This document shows, piece after piece, positions 12,061-23,818 of a stretch of DNA of 64,000 nucleotides; the first letter of the stretch is position 1; each line of letters begins with the position of its first letter. The notes beneath the pieces were generated by a model. That model was not told where the DNA came from. It saw nothing but the letters and a program-made list of their open reading frames with translations, and searched no databases. Origin of the DNA: Ramazzottius varieornatus (Eukaryota > Tardigrada > Eutardigrada > Parachela > Ramazzottiidae). The stretch covers positions 930,001-994,000 of the forward strand of contig BDGG01000005.1 in NCBI GenBank assembly GCA_001949185.1, written 5' to 3'. Both the position numbers and the translations under genes were made by a program.

Positions 12061-14668
12061 ATGGAAAAATCTGAAGTGAGGGACCGAATTCGCCAAGGTA
12101 AGCAAAACGAAAACTTAGAGACTAAAAACAGAAGAAATTCGGATCTCGGCAAACAAACTCGACGAGATCGTTTCCCGAAGTGGCACAACCTTCCAGCTAA
12201 TATCACCGATGACATGCGTCACTTGAAAAACCGATCTGATCGAGTTTGTTTGCCGGTCCCCCGATTTTTGTCAGTGAGGTCGTTTTAATCGAATTCGATG
12301 ATGGTCCAACCTATTGGTTGTCTTTTGGCCGTCAATGTCTTGCGAAAGGATAATATTTTTTAGTGCTCGAACAATATGCCAAGTCTCCAAGCTGGACTCC
12401 ACGGCAAGAACTGCGACAGCCTCTATTCTGGAAATGCATCCGGGCGGAATTTATCGGCTCGTTAATTCTGATGGTATTCACCACTAGCGCATCCAATGGA
12501 GAATATCTGCCATCCATCTCTTATGGATGCGTCATAACAATATTAACATACATCTTCAAAGCCACCAGCATCCATTTCAATCCCGTGGTCAGTCTCTCCG
12601 CCTCGCTGCTTCGTGCGATTACGCCATTCCGATGCATCTGCCTCATCCTTGCTCAAAGCCTCGGTACGAACACGCGACCTTCAAATTCCAAAATTGTGAT
12701 ACTGTGTCACGCAAAACCTTCCGTGACTCTTCACTGTTGAGTTTTCTGACCAGGAAGTCTTTCGGGAGCCACCGTTGTTTGCCTCGGTCTCACTTCGACC
12801 AATGGAACCATAACCACCGTCAGTCCAACAGTATCCGTATCGGCTAGCCAAGGTTTGTACCCACAATATGGTAAATATTTCTTGAAATGAATATATTTTC
12901 TCTATAAATATTTGTAGGTTTTGGGTACGAGTTTTTTGCAACGTTTCTCCTGATGCTAACGATGGCCTCACACCTTGAATGCCCGACGGATGATCAGAAT
13001 TATCCACTGATAATGGGGATCGCCACGACTGCCGTCAGTTCCTTTGCAGTAAGTCCTCCCAATCGTGTTGCTTTCAAGTGTCCAATAAAACCTAATTTCT
13101 TTTCAACGGAGCACAATTCGTTCGCATTCCCTCGCGTGACGAAACAAACGTAAGTGTAATCGACCCGCCCATAGAAAAGGCGCAGCACGATCGCTGTTCC
13201 CCAAAGCTGTCAACTACTTTTTTCTCTGCGATCAAAGAAAAACGATAAACTTCAATGATCATCTCGTATACGATCAGAGTTAGCTGACGACGCGACGCTC
13301 GGTTACGCCACAGGAAGCTCGATCAGTAACCACATCGGCGCGGGTCTACCAAGGGGGCTCTTCATCAGGGAATCGACATAAGGCCTCTCGTGAAGACCCA
13401 GCGAAAACGCGCAGAGGTTTCTGAATGAGTTTTCCCCTTTTATTGTCACCCATTCACCCGTTCAATGCAAACGGTTATTTCTGTTAGTTGTGATTTCACA
13501 CTTCACCTGCGTCCCAAATCAGGGAACCTTTTTTGCTATTCATCTCGAGATCGAGCCTCGAGAGTGCTTGACTAGGTCGTTTTCTTGATGAATAGTTGAG
13601 CTAATCGAATCAGGTCTCAATCCCACGCTGAGCTACAGCAATTTATTCAGAACCAGACGCGACCCGAATGCAGCAAACAAATTTTCCCCACCGTAAAACG
13701 TTTTCTTCTACTAGCGGAGAGCTCGATTGCGAAGTTTTAGCCACAAAGGAGGAGCACAGGAAAGTTTGTTCGGCCCAGATCAACCAGCGGGAATCCAGCC
13801 CACGATACACGTAATAGTGCAGCGAGCTTGGCTCGATGCCTGCCTCGATGATACCCCGGTCAGCCTGCGTACGAACAAGTGACACCGAGCGATGTCCGTG
13901 CGCGATTTCGTCTGGGTGATACCCCGGGTAAAGTAGCGCACTAACACGTTGGCTCCACTGCGTTTCTGTGCGAGTAGTTTTCCGAGCAGTGCAAAAGAAA
14001 TAATTCCATTGCTACGCCATCCTTTCTGTCGGATGCTTGACAGAGATCCCGGAGGCAATCGAGCAGGCGTGACGAGAATGCCAGACGCAGCCATCTAGCG
14101 TGATTAATTTGTCCGTCGGATTCGCAAGATTTTGTCAGCTTCCTGCAATCTAATGTCAAAGTCAGCCAAACTAAGTTCCTTTTCAGCGCTCACGCACTGA
14201 TGAAGGAAAGGATTAAAGCAACGGCAAGCAGATGAGGTTGGCAATTAGGTTCGAGAAAGAAAACACTTGCAGTCCACCACAACGCAATTTGGTTAATATC
14301 ATTTCAGCACAACGCCACAGGAGGATTCCTCAATCCCTTCAGAGCCCTCTCCCTGGCTTTGTTTCACAGGCAGTACTCTTCTCATTACGTAAGTGAGTTT
14401 TGGTTTTTCATCCTTCATTACCATCCTCATCTATCTTCGTTGTCTCTTTCAAGTGCGCTTCCGGTTGTAGGTGTACTGGCTGGGTCCTGTTCTCGGTTCG
14501 CTGCTCGCAGTCTTCACCCATGATTTCTTGCGACCTTCACGATCTACCCGCAGTGACACGCTTCACCGTAACGCAAACGGAAATCTAACGTCATTGCCGG
14601 TTGCAGTCAGTCGCAGCCAAGAAGCCATCCAGATGGATTCCGAATTTACAATAGCTACTCTGACATAA
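12061..14668 (+). CDS. Aquaporin (MIP family) with non-canonical NPV and NPF boxes
   Basis: Six exons join in phase: 12061-12097, 12364-12663, 12754-12852, 12918-13048, 14308-14388 and 14471-14668; 281 residues. MIP landmarks in order: CIRAEFIGSLILMVF (TM1), YGCVITILTYIFKATSIHFN (TM2), first half-helix box HFNPVVSLSASLLRA (NPV for NPA), LRAITPFRCICLILAQSLG (TM3), GFGYEFFATFLLMLTM (TM4), YPLIMGIATTAVSSFA (TM5), second box GGFLNPFRALSLALF (NPF for NPA), and YWLGPVLGSLLAVFTHDF (TM6). Family members normally form tetrameric water or glycerol pores. The usual Arg of the second box is present (NPFR). The style TPFRCICLILAQ recalls the Big brain/AQP4 group. Intron 4 is 1.26 kb, unusually long here. 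It converges with TELO2, 104 bp apart. Confidence 0.85.
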
Positions 14669-14772
14669 CATTCCCCGGAAAAGATTTTCTATCTCACTGA
14701 ATATTATTCCCAGACTGTGATCACAGCCCATTCTACAGTATTTCGAACTTTTTGTCAAGAATGCTTACGGGC

Positions 14773-17700
14773 TTAGTGTATAGAGTTTACCTTCACTATG
14801 CAGTTGCGTAGAGAGAGGTTTTCAGAAGCCAAGGATATTCCTCGAATGGTGTCCAGTGTCAGTCCTTTCGACTTCGTGCTGGAAGACCCTAAGGGCGTGT
14901 TGGAAGACGTTTCATTGCTTCGCTGTAGGATCGCGGCTTGAAGTGTAATGTCCAGTATGGTGTTTATCCGTTTGGCCATATCAACAGACTTGGTGTACGG
15001 ATCGTTCCGTTCGACATCTGTAACATAAGTAAAGTTTCGAGTATGCTGACTGTGCATTTGAAGAGTGTGAAAAGCTGAACCCATCCCTGCTTTAAGCAGC
15101 CATACTTACTGTTGAGGAAAGCGCGAACATCTCCGATGATGCGGGAGTTTTGTGTTACGAGGTTCCCAGGTGGAAGTGCCTGGACGAGTACGCTGACGCA
15201 GTACAGCACGGCTTGAGTGACAGCACTGTTAAAACAAGGAAGACCCAACTGGAAGCCGACAAGGGTCTGATCTATCGCTACTGCAAAGTAGTTCCATAAC
15301 TTACGCATCTGAGTGAGATCGGAAAGACCAGACAAATTCGAGAACTCGAAGGGCCAGAGCTGGCGTGTCAGGCAGGTCTTTAGCGTGATGTATCAGCATG
15401 CCTAATGTGCTGATCAAATGGCACAGGAACAGTGCTTCTTCCATTCGTAACACTGAGTAAACAGCTTTGGTGTCACTTCCGTAACCCAGAAGTGGGAGAA
15501 TGTACAACTTGGCCACGTTGGTCAGGTGGTTCTTGCTGGGCACCGCTGGTTTTACGGCCTACGAGCAACACAAACGTTTACTGTCTGCCCGAACAACCCA
15601 AAGAACATTGCGGATATAAAAACCACCAATCAAAAGTCGCACCGAAGCAATACGACGAGTTTTGGTATTCAAAGTTGTCACCGCATCAATCTCCGATGCG
15701 CCAACCGGAAGTGGGTTAGGCAACTTGGGAATGGTGGCGAGTTTGGCTGCAGCGGCCCTCAGAATCTGTAAAAGTGTCTTGTTCATGCCGTACGAACAGG
15801 GACTTTGCATGGTTTCAGTGACAAGAAGCACATTGACGTACGTGGAGCATCTCAAGTCGAACGCCGATGCCATAGTTCCTCGCTATGGCTTCGCGACCGA
15901 TATAAGCGCCGGCAGTTTTCGGGTTCATCGTCGTCAGCTGCACGAGCGCTTCATGGCGACTTTCCATGGCTTCTTTCAGCGGCCCTTCAAGTTCCATACA
16001 GAACAGAACTTTGAGAAAGGCTTCCGCCATCTGTTCCGTAGCGTCAGGCTGCCTTCGAAGGAGGTCCGGTAGAGCTTGTAAGGAGACAACGCGACGTCGA
16101 ACGTCATCTTTCGCTACCAAGCCTGCAGAGAAAACCAACATGATTACAGAATTCAGATATGGATAGTTATCATAGTTAACCAACCGTCGAAGCAGTCTTG
16201 TAAGTACTTCGGCTTGTTGATGTGCATCTTGTGCCGAAGTTTGTCGTCGGAAGGCATTTCGTGAGGAACCAAGTCATCATCGCTGTCGGGTAACTTCATC
16301 TCTTTCGCGCCCGTTTCTTGAATGTCCCCCTCAGGCTCGGCTTCCGCGGTCTGTTCGCTTGACAGACCGCTGACCTGTTCATCCTTGCTCGTTTCCTCCC
16401 AAATAGGTACCTTCACTTTGTCGTTGCTGAAGTCATTCGTCCCACAGTTGAGCAAAGACTTTAAATGTACAGTTTCTTCGTCCTCGGGATACTGTCAAGG
16501 AAAAGCCAGTTCATATGCCGTATCGAAAAATGACATCCATGAATCTAAGTGTCGCACAAACCTCAAACTTCAAACCGGCTTCTGGTGTTGGTTGGAATAT
16601 TTTCGTAACAGTTTCTCCCATGAGCATTCCATTGCGGCGAACTCGTGGGTCCGTAGAGGACAACCGCTTCTCCACGCCCTGCATTGTAGACTTCAGGATA
16701 CCTACAACTCAACAATACGCTGCTGCCCCACTGTCAAGAAACGACACAGATATTTCGCGCGGATGTTACACGAAAGTTCTTTCTGTCGTGACTTACTTTG
16801 TCCATAACGATCATCAGGAGGAAAACAGCCGTCTATGGTTCCAGCTGCTATCATAAGAGCCTTCGTAAGGGACATCTCGTACTCGGCAGCCATGTACTTT
16901 TGCCCATAGACCGTTGACCAGGCTTCAAAGAGGTGTGCGACAACCTAAACGGGAAGAAAGCAGACTCAACCGCAATTCTTGTCAATCAGAAGGCCGCGCC
17001 TGCAAAATGGTCGAACGCACCTCACCTCTTTACATTTCTTTCCCTCGTCGTCCAGAGAGCAAAAGTACCGAAAGAGATTTCTGTACGTTAGTACCTAGAA
17101 ACAACAGGGCAATATTAAAACACAGAACAAACCTAATCTCGTCTGGTGGACAGTTACATCAGTCGGTGGCGGAAGTATCTGGTTGAAGAAAAGTCGCTTC
17201 GTCAGGATGCGTTCCAAGTTCGTATTTTCGAGTTTCACTCCGAGCAGGTATGTAAGATCATGATCAGCCCGTAACTGCGGGATGAGGCAGACCAGGAGTA
17301 CTTCGTGGGCTTGAGATGGAATGAACTTGAAGAGCAGCTGGCCGATGCGCCTCCAGATGAAGTCCGTCGTGCATCGACAACACACATCCCAGAACAACGC
17401 TGCAACTGCCTTCGCCTCACCAACTAAAACCATTTTGCCCACCAGGCGACCTAGGAAGGACAGCGAGGCACTGCGCGATGCCTGGATTTCCTTGTGGACA
17501 TGCTCCAGAGCGGAGAGCACGGAGCGACAGACATGGCGGATGTAGTTTGTTGTAAGTAGAACCGTTCTGCAACGCACGCATACTAAGATAGGAGAGATAT
17601 TCTTTTGCAATAGAATTCCGTCCATACCGGCAGTCGTTTTCTTGTAGAAATGGAGCTGTCTTGCTTGGAACGGATACTAGTAACTTGATGTAATCGTCTG

Positions 17701-18201
17701 CAGACAGATCTGTGTGACCGGAAGTGGAAGATTTGGTCGACAATAGAAGTTCCAATGGAATTCTATTGGTGACATACATCTCGAAATGATCGATCAGGAA
17801 ATCCCTCCGCGACGACTGCCTGTAAAGTAACTCTCACTTCATCTGCAGCATTAGAACTGATTTCGCGCGCACGAAGATCTCATACAGCTATACCGAACTG
17901 TGTCCCTCAGAGCGTCGTTCAATATGACGAGCGTTTCCGTCGCATCGCCGACCATCATAAGCTCAGCAACGTTCCGCTGTAACTCAGGATCCGTCAGCCA
18001 GTCTGCTGTCCTCAACGCGACAGTAAGTGCTCTTTCGAACGCAGCGACGAAATCCACATTAGGTCCAGCAGCGGAACTGCGGCTGTTGAGCACGTTCGTA
18101 ATCGCATAGTTCAGATCGGAAGGATTCGCAGCAGTCTCCATGTTCGAAACCAGTTGAGCGTACTGTCGTCGAACATCGTTAGGACTGTCGATGGTGTCCA
18201 T
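14773..18201 (-). CDS. TELO2: Telomere length regulation protein TEL2 homologue (TELO2)
   Basis: TELO2 is the scaffold of the TTT (TELO2-TTI1-TTI2) complex that, with R2TP-HSP90, matures PI3K-like kinases such as mTOR, ATM and ATR. Exon 1 begins MDTIDSPNDVRRQYAQLVSN at 18201. Helical-repeat sequence follows, including LSFLGRLVGKMVLVGEAK and QILPPPTD. The acidic loop DSDDDLVPHEMPSDDKLRHK (near 16285) matches the vertebrate DSDDEFVPYDMSGDRELK region, where CK2 phosphorylation creates the PIH1D1-binding site. The C-terminal block ILPLLGYGSD...LISTLGMLIHH...RVLEFVWSFRSHSDA joins across an intron to AVTQAVLYCVSVLVQALPPG, as in human TELO2. A ~61-nt intron near 17570-17630 is needed to switch frame. 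The protein ends KVNSIH. Some middle exon edges are approximate. Confidence 0.88.
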
Positions 18202-18630
18202 CCTAGCACTGACCGCAAAGGTGAAAAGTCCAGCTAGTTTATTCCGGCGATATTCCGAAGAACAGAAGGAAGATAAGTTAGATAACCTGAGGGCTCAGCT
18301 AATGACATGTTATGAGTACCGTAATAGAAACAGCTAGTGTACCGTCATGTCAGGTCAGGTCATGCCATAAAGCACAGTTTGTATCTCGTTAGTATGTCAT
18401 CACAGACTGAACTTCCGCCTTCCGGTTCGATGGTTTCACTCGTTAAGTTTAAAATCTACGTTCTCGAAAACTTCCAGCAGGATGTAGAAACATGAAAACC
18501 CGAGTGGTTTTCCAATCATAACCAGAACCAGCGCAAAAACATCCAGAGGGACTTCAGTAGAACTGCGGAAGGGCCATGGACAGATTAATGGGAAACTTTG
18601 GAAGTACTTTGATAACGCAAACATAAACTA

Positions 18631-19437
18631 CTACAAAAACGTCTGAGAGGTTTTAGGGAAGGAGAATATCTGTAACGATGGCATGGCTGTTTCAAGAATC
18701 TTGTAGTTGGTCGAAGAATTCGGAGCGCGCAATCGAGTAACGTATTCAGCCAGGCGTTCAGGACAGACTTGTTGAAGGTGCTTTCCGCCAAACCATCCTT
18801 CCACCTTTTGGTCTCCATTCAAACTCCTGTTAAGAATGAAATGCAAAATTATCCAGTGAGAACACACGGAGTGACAAACGACTCACCAGCAACAGCGAAA
18901 CTCCATTCCTTCTTCCATATCGTCCGAGTAAGGTCTGTGCTCCAATATCACATCTGGATACAGTTTCCGCTGCAGCAGATAGTCGATCAGCAGCACAAAT
19001 GCTCGATCCCGCGCTTCCTCTTGCTCTTGCACCTCGTATCGTCGCATTACAGCCAGGAGCTCTTTGACTCTCGACCGTGAGTTCGGATCTGCGCTCTCGG
19101 CAGACCTCTGTCGTGCTGCATCAGGCTGGGAAGGCTTGGGTTGGGGAACTGGTGAGGAGTAGTTTAGGTGAACAGATGTCAGACTACCAGGAACGCTTTT
19201 GCGCCCAGCGCTATCCGGAGACCGGCTGACAACTGTCGACGGTAGGGCTTTCCGGCCGGAGTCATTCGTCTTGATAACATTGGCAACCAGTGGATGAGGT
19301 TCGGTCGAGCGACTAGGACGAAAGGCATTGGACGAGGTGGTAGGAAGATGGTGCGTTGCAGAAGACTGGGAATGTCTTGGTCTTGATACCGCTTCCACTT
19401 CGAATACTTCCAGATCTACGATTTTCGATTCCTCCAT
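18631..19437 (-). CDS. Unrecognised protein, two exons
   Basis: Exons 19437-18887 and 18826-18631 join in phase (TG|G, Trp) to give 248 residues from the ATG chosen, MEESKIVDLEVFEVEA. The reading frame stays open upstream to 19605, so the true start may lie in an earlier exon. The N-terminal half is Ser/Pro-rich and probably disordered. The conserved-looking part is helical: SRVKELLAVMRRYEVQEQEE, ARDRAFVLLIDYLLQRKLYP, then GDQKVEGWFGGKHLQQVCPE, RLAEYVTRLRAP and YKILETAMPSLQIFSFPKTS. I cannot name the family. A terminal-inverted-repeat element sits directly upstream (19502-19849) and may be its first intron. Confidence 0.6.
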
Positions 19438-19501
19438 TTCCTTGACAAAGTCTAGACATAAAGGGATGAACCTGCAAGAAGAAAAGCCATCTGAGGAAGA
19501 C

Positions 19502-19849
19502 ACTACGAGGTAAACGACATAATTCGGGCATATCAATTTTCGCACCATAATTCGGGCAACGCAAAACGTTTGAAGATTATCATCAATGCTTGATTCATCT
19601 CTCATCGTACGCCTGTTGATACAGCATTAGGCTTTTTAACATTGGACAGACCCACCTCCCTCCCAGGCCAAATTCTCGTTATCCACAACGCTTTCCTGTT
19701 CTCAAACCTATCGAAACCTCGAGGCAAGGGATCAGTCTACCTCAGGAAACAAGAAGCGGTTCATCACGTGCAGCAGAAGCTGAGAAAAAATATGCCCGAA
19801 TTACGAGTGAAAAACCAGTATGCCCGAATTATGTCGTTCACCTCGTAAC
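19502..19849. mobile_element. Terminal-inverted-repeat element (~348 bp), MITE-like
   Basis: The left end (ACGAGGTAAACGACATAATT at 19505) is repeated inverted at the right end (ACGAGGTGAACGACATAATT read on the minus strand from 19846), and similarity continues for about 55 bp. Each end carries two direct copies of ATAATTCGGGCA or TAATTCGGGCA. There is no transposase, so it would be non-autonomous. On the minus strand the first end supplies ACGAG|GTGAAC and the last supplies TTTACCTCGTAG|, which look like a 5' and a 3' splice site. Confidence 0.7.
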
Positions 19850-20417
19850 TGTTTCTGAGAGCGAGAAACAACGAATCAGCGGAATCACTCATCAGACTGT
19901 ACTGTAATCAGTGTCATGTAAAGTGACGTAATGTACTTTATACATACAGTATGTAACCCCGGAAAGCACTGCAGTGACGGTTGACCACCTTCCACGGTTC
20001 CTGTCTGGCCTGTCACATCGTGTCTCCTGCGACTTTCGGACAAGAGTATGCAGCGATTGATCGATCAAGTCACAGGCAGACTAAGGAGTACGTGTACTCC
20101 AGGCAAAGTTTCGCTTGCATAGAGACAAATTAATGGAGTCTTGAAAACCGGTATGCAACGATAGCGGCGTACCTTGCTCCTAGGATATGTTGTTTGCTAT
20201 GCAGAGTGCTTCCGATGGTCGGCAAGAAAGCACTTCCACCCCGCTCTGTTTCCCGACTAGACAGGAAGAGAGATTTGTTTGTGCGAGCACGAGTTTAGAA
20301 CATGAGGTTCTCAAGAATACACAAACAGAATCCTGAGCAAATGACGAAGGACCAATCACTGTCCTAGCGATCAGTTTTCTTACTTTTTCCGTAAGAAAAC
20401 GTACTTTGCATCCCACT
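19850..20417. other. Intergenic, upstream of the GPCR gene
   Basis: No confident gene. On the minus strand just before the TIR element there is a short open stretch MSDSADSLFLALRNSYE (from about 19891). It could be a first exon of the gene at 18631, but a simple splice through the element does not keep the frame. Confidence 0.35.
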
Positions 20418-21407
20418 ATGAACCAGACCGACCTCTTTAACGTCACGAAGCATGAAGATCACGCGGAGACCTATGCCTGTAACAATCCGTTTTATCCTTT
20501 TACATATCCGCAACGCTTGGCTCTACACATAATGGCTATACCGGTTACTGTCTTCACCATTGTTTACAACTTCGCCGTTGTAGCCATTTTCGTAACGACG
20601 ACAAACTTCCTTCGGCAGCCTCACCAGCTCTACTTCTTTAACCTAGCCATCTGCGATCTCATCATCGGCCTTGTGGCTCTTCCTTCTCGGCTCGTCCAGG
20701 ATCTGTACGGATGCTGGCCTCTACCCGATGCTTTTTGTCGCATGTACAAAATTCTCGATTGGGTAGTCTCCAGCGAGATAGCTGGTAATATTATTCTGAT
20801 AGCTTTCTTACGGTACGATGTGATTTGCGAAGGAGCAGCGAGAAGAGAAGAAAGCTTCGCAAGAGTCGCCACGAAGATTTTACAAACCTGGATTATCAAC
20901 GCCATTATCTTCGGTCCGGTTCAGTTTCTGGATATGTGGACTGGTCTTCGACTAGCCAAGAAAGGGCAATGCAGCAACGAGTTCTTTCAGGTCCCGATTC
21001 TGGCAAACTTCCTGGTTGTACTCGGACTTTTTCCTCCGGTGATCGTCGTCCTTCTCAACATCCTTGCTTCCTGTAGAAAGAAACGGATTACGCAGAGCGT
21101 GGTCGTTGTCTCTTTGTCAGCTTGCCTGGAATTGCATAAAGCCTTGCAGGAGTTACGCGAAGAACGAGTACGGAAACAGATGCGGACTATGTTGCTCCTG
21201 ACGTTATCGTTCCTCATAACAACTTGCCCCATCAGCCTGACAACCATCATGTCTTTTGCGGATAGCACTTTGATTGACATCCCGGTCTCCCTCCTTCTGC
21301 TGTACTTTCTGTATTTCAACAGCTTTTTCAACGCGGTGATCTATCACAATCCGCAGGACATTCTTTCGCTGTCCAGACCCTTGATCAGAGCCCGATTTTC
21401 TGCCTGA
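20418..21407 (+). CDS. Divergent class A G-protein-coupled receptor, single exon
   Basis: 329 residues with no intron needed. The start MNQTDLFNVTKHEDHAE gives an extracellular N-terminus with NQT and NVT glycosylation sites. Seven hydrophobic segments follow, including LHIMAIPVTVFTIVYNFAVV (TM1), LYFFNLAICDLIIGLVALPS (TM2, with the conserved Asp context LAxxD) and NIILIAFLRYDVICEG (TM3 end). The TM3 Cys of the disulfide is seen in DAFCRMYK. The TM3 DRY box is LRY, TM6 has TTCPISL instead of CWxP, and TM7 has NAVIY instead of NPxxY. It most resembles biogenic-amine or muscarinic-like receptors in the TM2-TM3 region, but the ligand cannot be inferred. A signalling-competent fold is plausible; G-protein coupling is uncertain. 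Confidence 0.75.
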   Translation: MNQTDLFNVTKHEDHAETYACNNPFYPFTYPQRLALHIMAIPVTVFTIVYNFAVVAIFVTTTNFLRQPHQLYFFNLAICDLIIGLVALPSRLVQDLYGCWPLPDAFCRMYKILDWVVSSEIAGNIILIAFLRYDVICEGAARREESFARVATKILQTWIINAIIFGPVQFLDMWTGLRLAKKGQCSNEFFQVPILANFLVVLGLFPPVIVVLLNILASCRKKRITQSVVVVSLSACLELHKALQELREERVRKQMRTMLLLTLSFLITTCPISLTTIMSFADSTLIDIPVSLLLLYFLYFNSFFNAVIYHNPQDILSLSRPLIRARFSA

Positions 21408-21575
21408 AAGATGTCATGTCATATACGCCCGAGACTGGAGTTTCTGACTGAATTCTTCCTTTGCGGCACTGGCGCGGAGGTTTATTCCATTGATCCTGTT
21501 AACTAGACAGACTTGTACAAACTAGCTAAGTCTTATAGACCAATGTAAAGTTTGTAAACGCGATACGAAGGTCCA

Positions 21576-23424
21576 TCATTTTATCGCAGCAGTATTTCTT
21601 ATTCGCGTTTTCCATCCACTCAGTTCCAATAAACGTTTCTTTAAAATTACAGTACCTAGTGGCCGTTGCACATTGACCGCACTTGTCCAGCCAGGATCTA
21701 AAACACCAAAGTAAACTTTATCAGAAACACTCTTCGAATCAACATCGCTAGTACTTTTCACTTTCGACAACCGAGCGAGTAGGTTCGCCGCCGAGGAGAC
21801 CCTGACATCAAACCCGCAGACTTCCACATGAGGAATCTGCCGCCGAAAGCTCACTGCATCTGGTCCATACTCTTTCGCTAAATCTTTTCTCACATTCTCG
21901 ATCAGGCTTTCATCGCGACATGACATTTCAAACCCGATGTTGAAAAAGTCTTTCGGTAGTCCATTCTGTAACCTGGCTTCTGACACTTCAGCCACTTTGA
22001 CTCCTTCGGGAAACTCAATCTGGCAGTTCTTGTACAGACAGTACAGCCATCGTTGCGCGTCCTTCCATCCATCTTGAACTAGTTTCCAAACGGTTTCTTC
22101 GGAGAAAACAGCAGCCAGAAGCTCTACATCATAGATACCTGTAAAAAAAGTAGAACATTTGACAAACATCAGAATATTTTCCCCTTTGGAAAACGGTACC
22201 TTGTAAGGATAGTGCGTAAACGCTCTGGACCAGGAAGTACGGCATTCCATTATACTCTCCTCCTTCCAAACGATTCTTCAAATCCGAAGCCACTAAACCA
22301 ACTTCCTCTATCTCATGATTGATCGTCGCGAGAGAATAGAGAAAGTTCGCCAGGTCCTTGATGCGAAGTCTCTGAGAAGGGTGCATCTGCACCAGCTCAT
22401 CGGTGGAGTATTCGCCGTAAAATTCGGTCTGCGTCTGGATATCTTTTAGGACCTTCTTCTGAATTCTTTGGAACAAATCTTCATCGTAAAACCTCGCGCT
22501 AACGAAGGACTGAAGAAGATGGCAGCATTCAACACTGCTTACTTCGGTTTCGAGGTCGACTTTTGGTAGCTTCGTACTCAGTTTCCGAAATAACTCCACA
22601 TCGAGGTAGTTATTCTGGCGAAGAAATTTCAACGAGGTGATGGTCAACTTTAAATCTGGACCCACGTCTGGTGCCCTTTCGGCTACAGTCGAAAGAAACT
22701 TCGGAAAGTCGCGGCAGTCGACTTTTAGAACGTAGAAAGCGAAGCAGACGAGCTCGAGCTGAAGATGGTCCAAACTGGCAACATTTTCGAATACTGTTTG
22801 ACGGAGCTTCTCTTTGACAGCAGAAGTCAACTTGCGGTAGATCGCGCAGTAAAACAGGATCTGTAGCGTTTGAGGGACAGTCAAGCGTTCGCTATGTGCA
22901 GCCAGCTTGTCGAGGAACACTTTGAAGCATCTCGGTACTCGCTTGTCCAAATCCGAAACTGATATCCACAAATCCATAATACTCAGTGCTTCGTCCAAGC
23001 TGCATGTTAACAATGCTGCGGCGGTCTGATTGTCTAGACGACCTTTCAGGACGGTGTCGATCTCTCTCGAGACGTGCCCCTGGACGGTAGCTGATCTGAC
23101 GAAGAATAGTTTACGGAGTTGTTCTTTCAACATAGACAGCTCGTTCGTGGAGGATGTCAAAACGCTCTTTTTGAAGCCAGGATCCGTTCTTACATAGTCG
23201 TAGAACTTCTGCCTGTAACTTTGTCTAACTTCGCCTACAAGACCAGATGACGGAGTTGGAAGAGAATCGGATGTTGTGGACGTTTCCGGTTGGACTGTAG
23301 TGCTCTTTGGGGACGCTATGTAGCTCAGGTTCGCGTTTTTCGCTGGGGCGTTCCTCGAAGACAGGAGGCGACGATACCTAAAACAAAGACGCACCCGTGT
23401 TATGAACGGTGCAAGTTCCGCCAT
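21576..23424 (-). CDS. FAST kinase-domain family protein with C-terminal RAP-like domain (mitochondrial RNA)
   Basis: Exons 23424-22200 and 22138-21576 join in phase to give 595 residues. FASTK proteins act in mitochondria on RNA processing and stability. The N-terminus MAELAPFITRVRLCFRYRRL is basic and amphipathic, as in a matrix presequence. An alpha-helical-repeat region follows with the family's spacing of LLTCSLDEALSIMDLWISV, TVPQTLQILFYCAIYRKL, LDHLQLELVCFAFYVLKVDC and LRIKDLANFLYSLATINHEI. The second exon gives the FAST_2-like part (YDVELLAAVFSEETVWKLV), and the C-terminus QRPLGTVILKKRLLELSGWK matches the RAP fold, though it ends a little early. Which paralogue (FASTKD1-5) it represents is unclear. 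A slightly different first exon is possible because a polypyrimidine tract and AG lie at the eleventh codon or so. Confidence 0.75.
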
Positions 23425-23818
23425 GGGATTCGGATACGGTCATACGGCATACGGGCAATCAGAGCTGGGAGTCTGAACTCTGAAGTTGAGTTTGGAACTT
23501 TGGAACACCGAACTTCGAATGGTCGATTTCTTTGGATTCAATCAGGTGAGTCTACATATCTCATGTCATGTCATGGTTATGTCGTTGTGCCTGTGAACTG
23601 CAGAAAGAACGACATGACACGACATGACACGACATGCCTCCTCTTTCTGGACTTAATGCGAATCACACGAATACTCATCAGTTTGTTCAGACTTCAACGC
23701 AGAGCTTTTCAGAGAATCAGAGTCTTCATCGATATCGCTTCTTACAGTACCTGCATTCTAGTAATCTCCTGGTTGGAACAAATCTGTATCTCTTCGTCAT
23801 CGAGACAGCATCGCCAAG

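Noticed and set aside
13643-14159. Minus-strand frames within the long aquaporin intron
   Set aside because: Overlapping short frames without protein-like conservation; treated as intron sequence.
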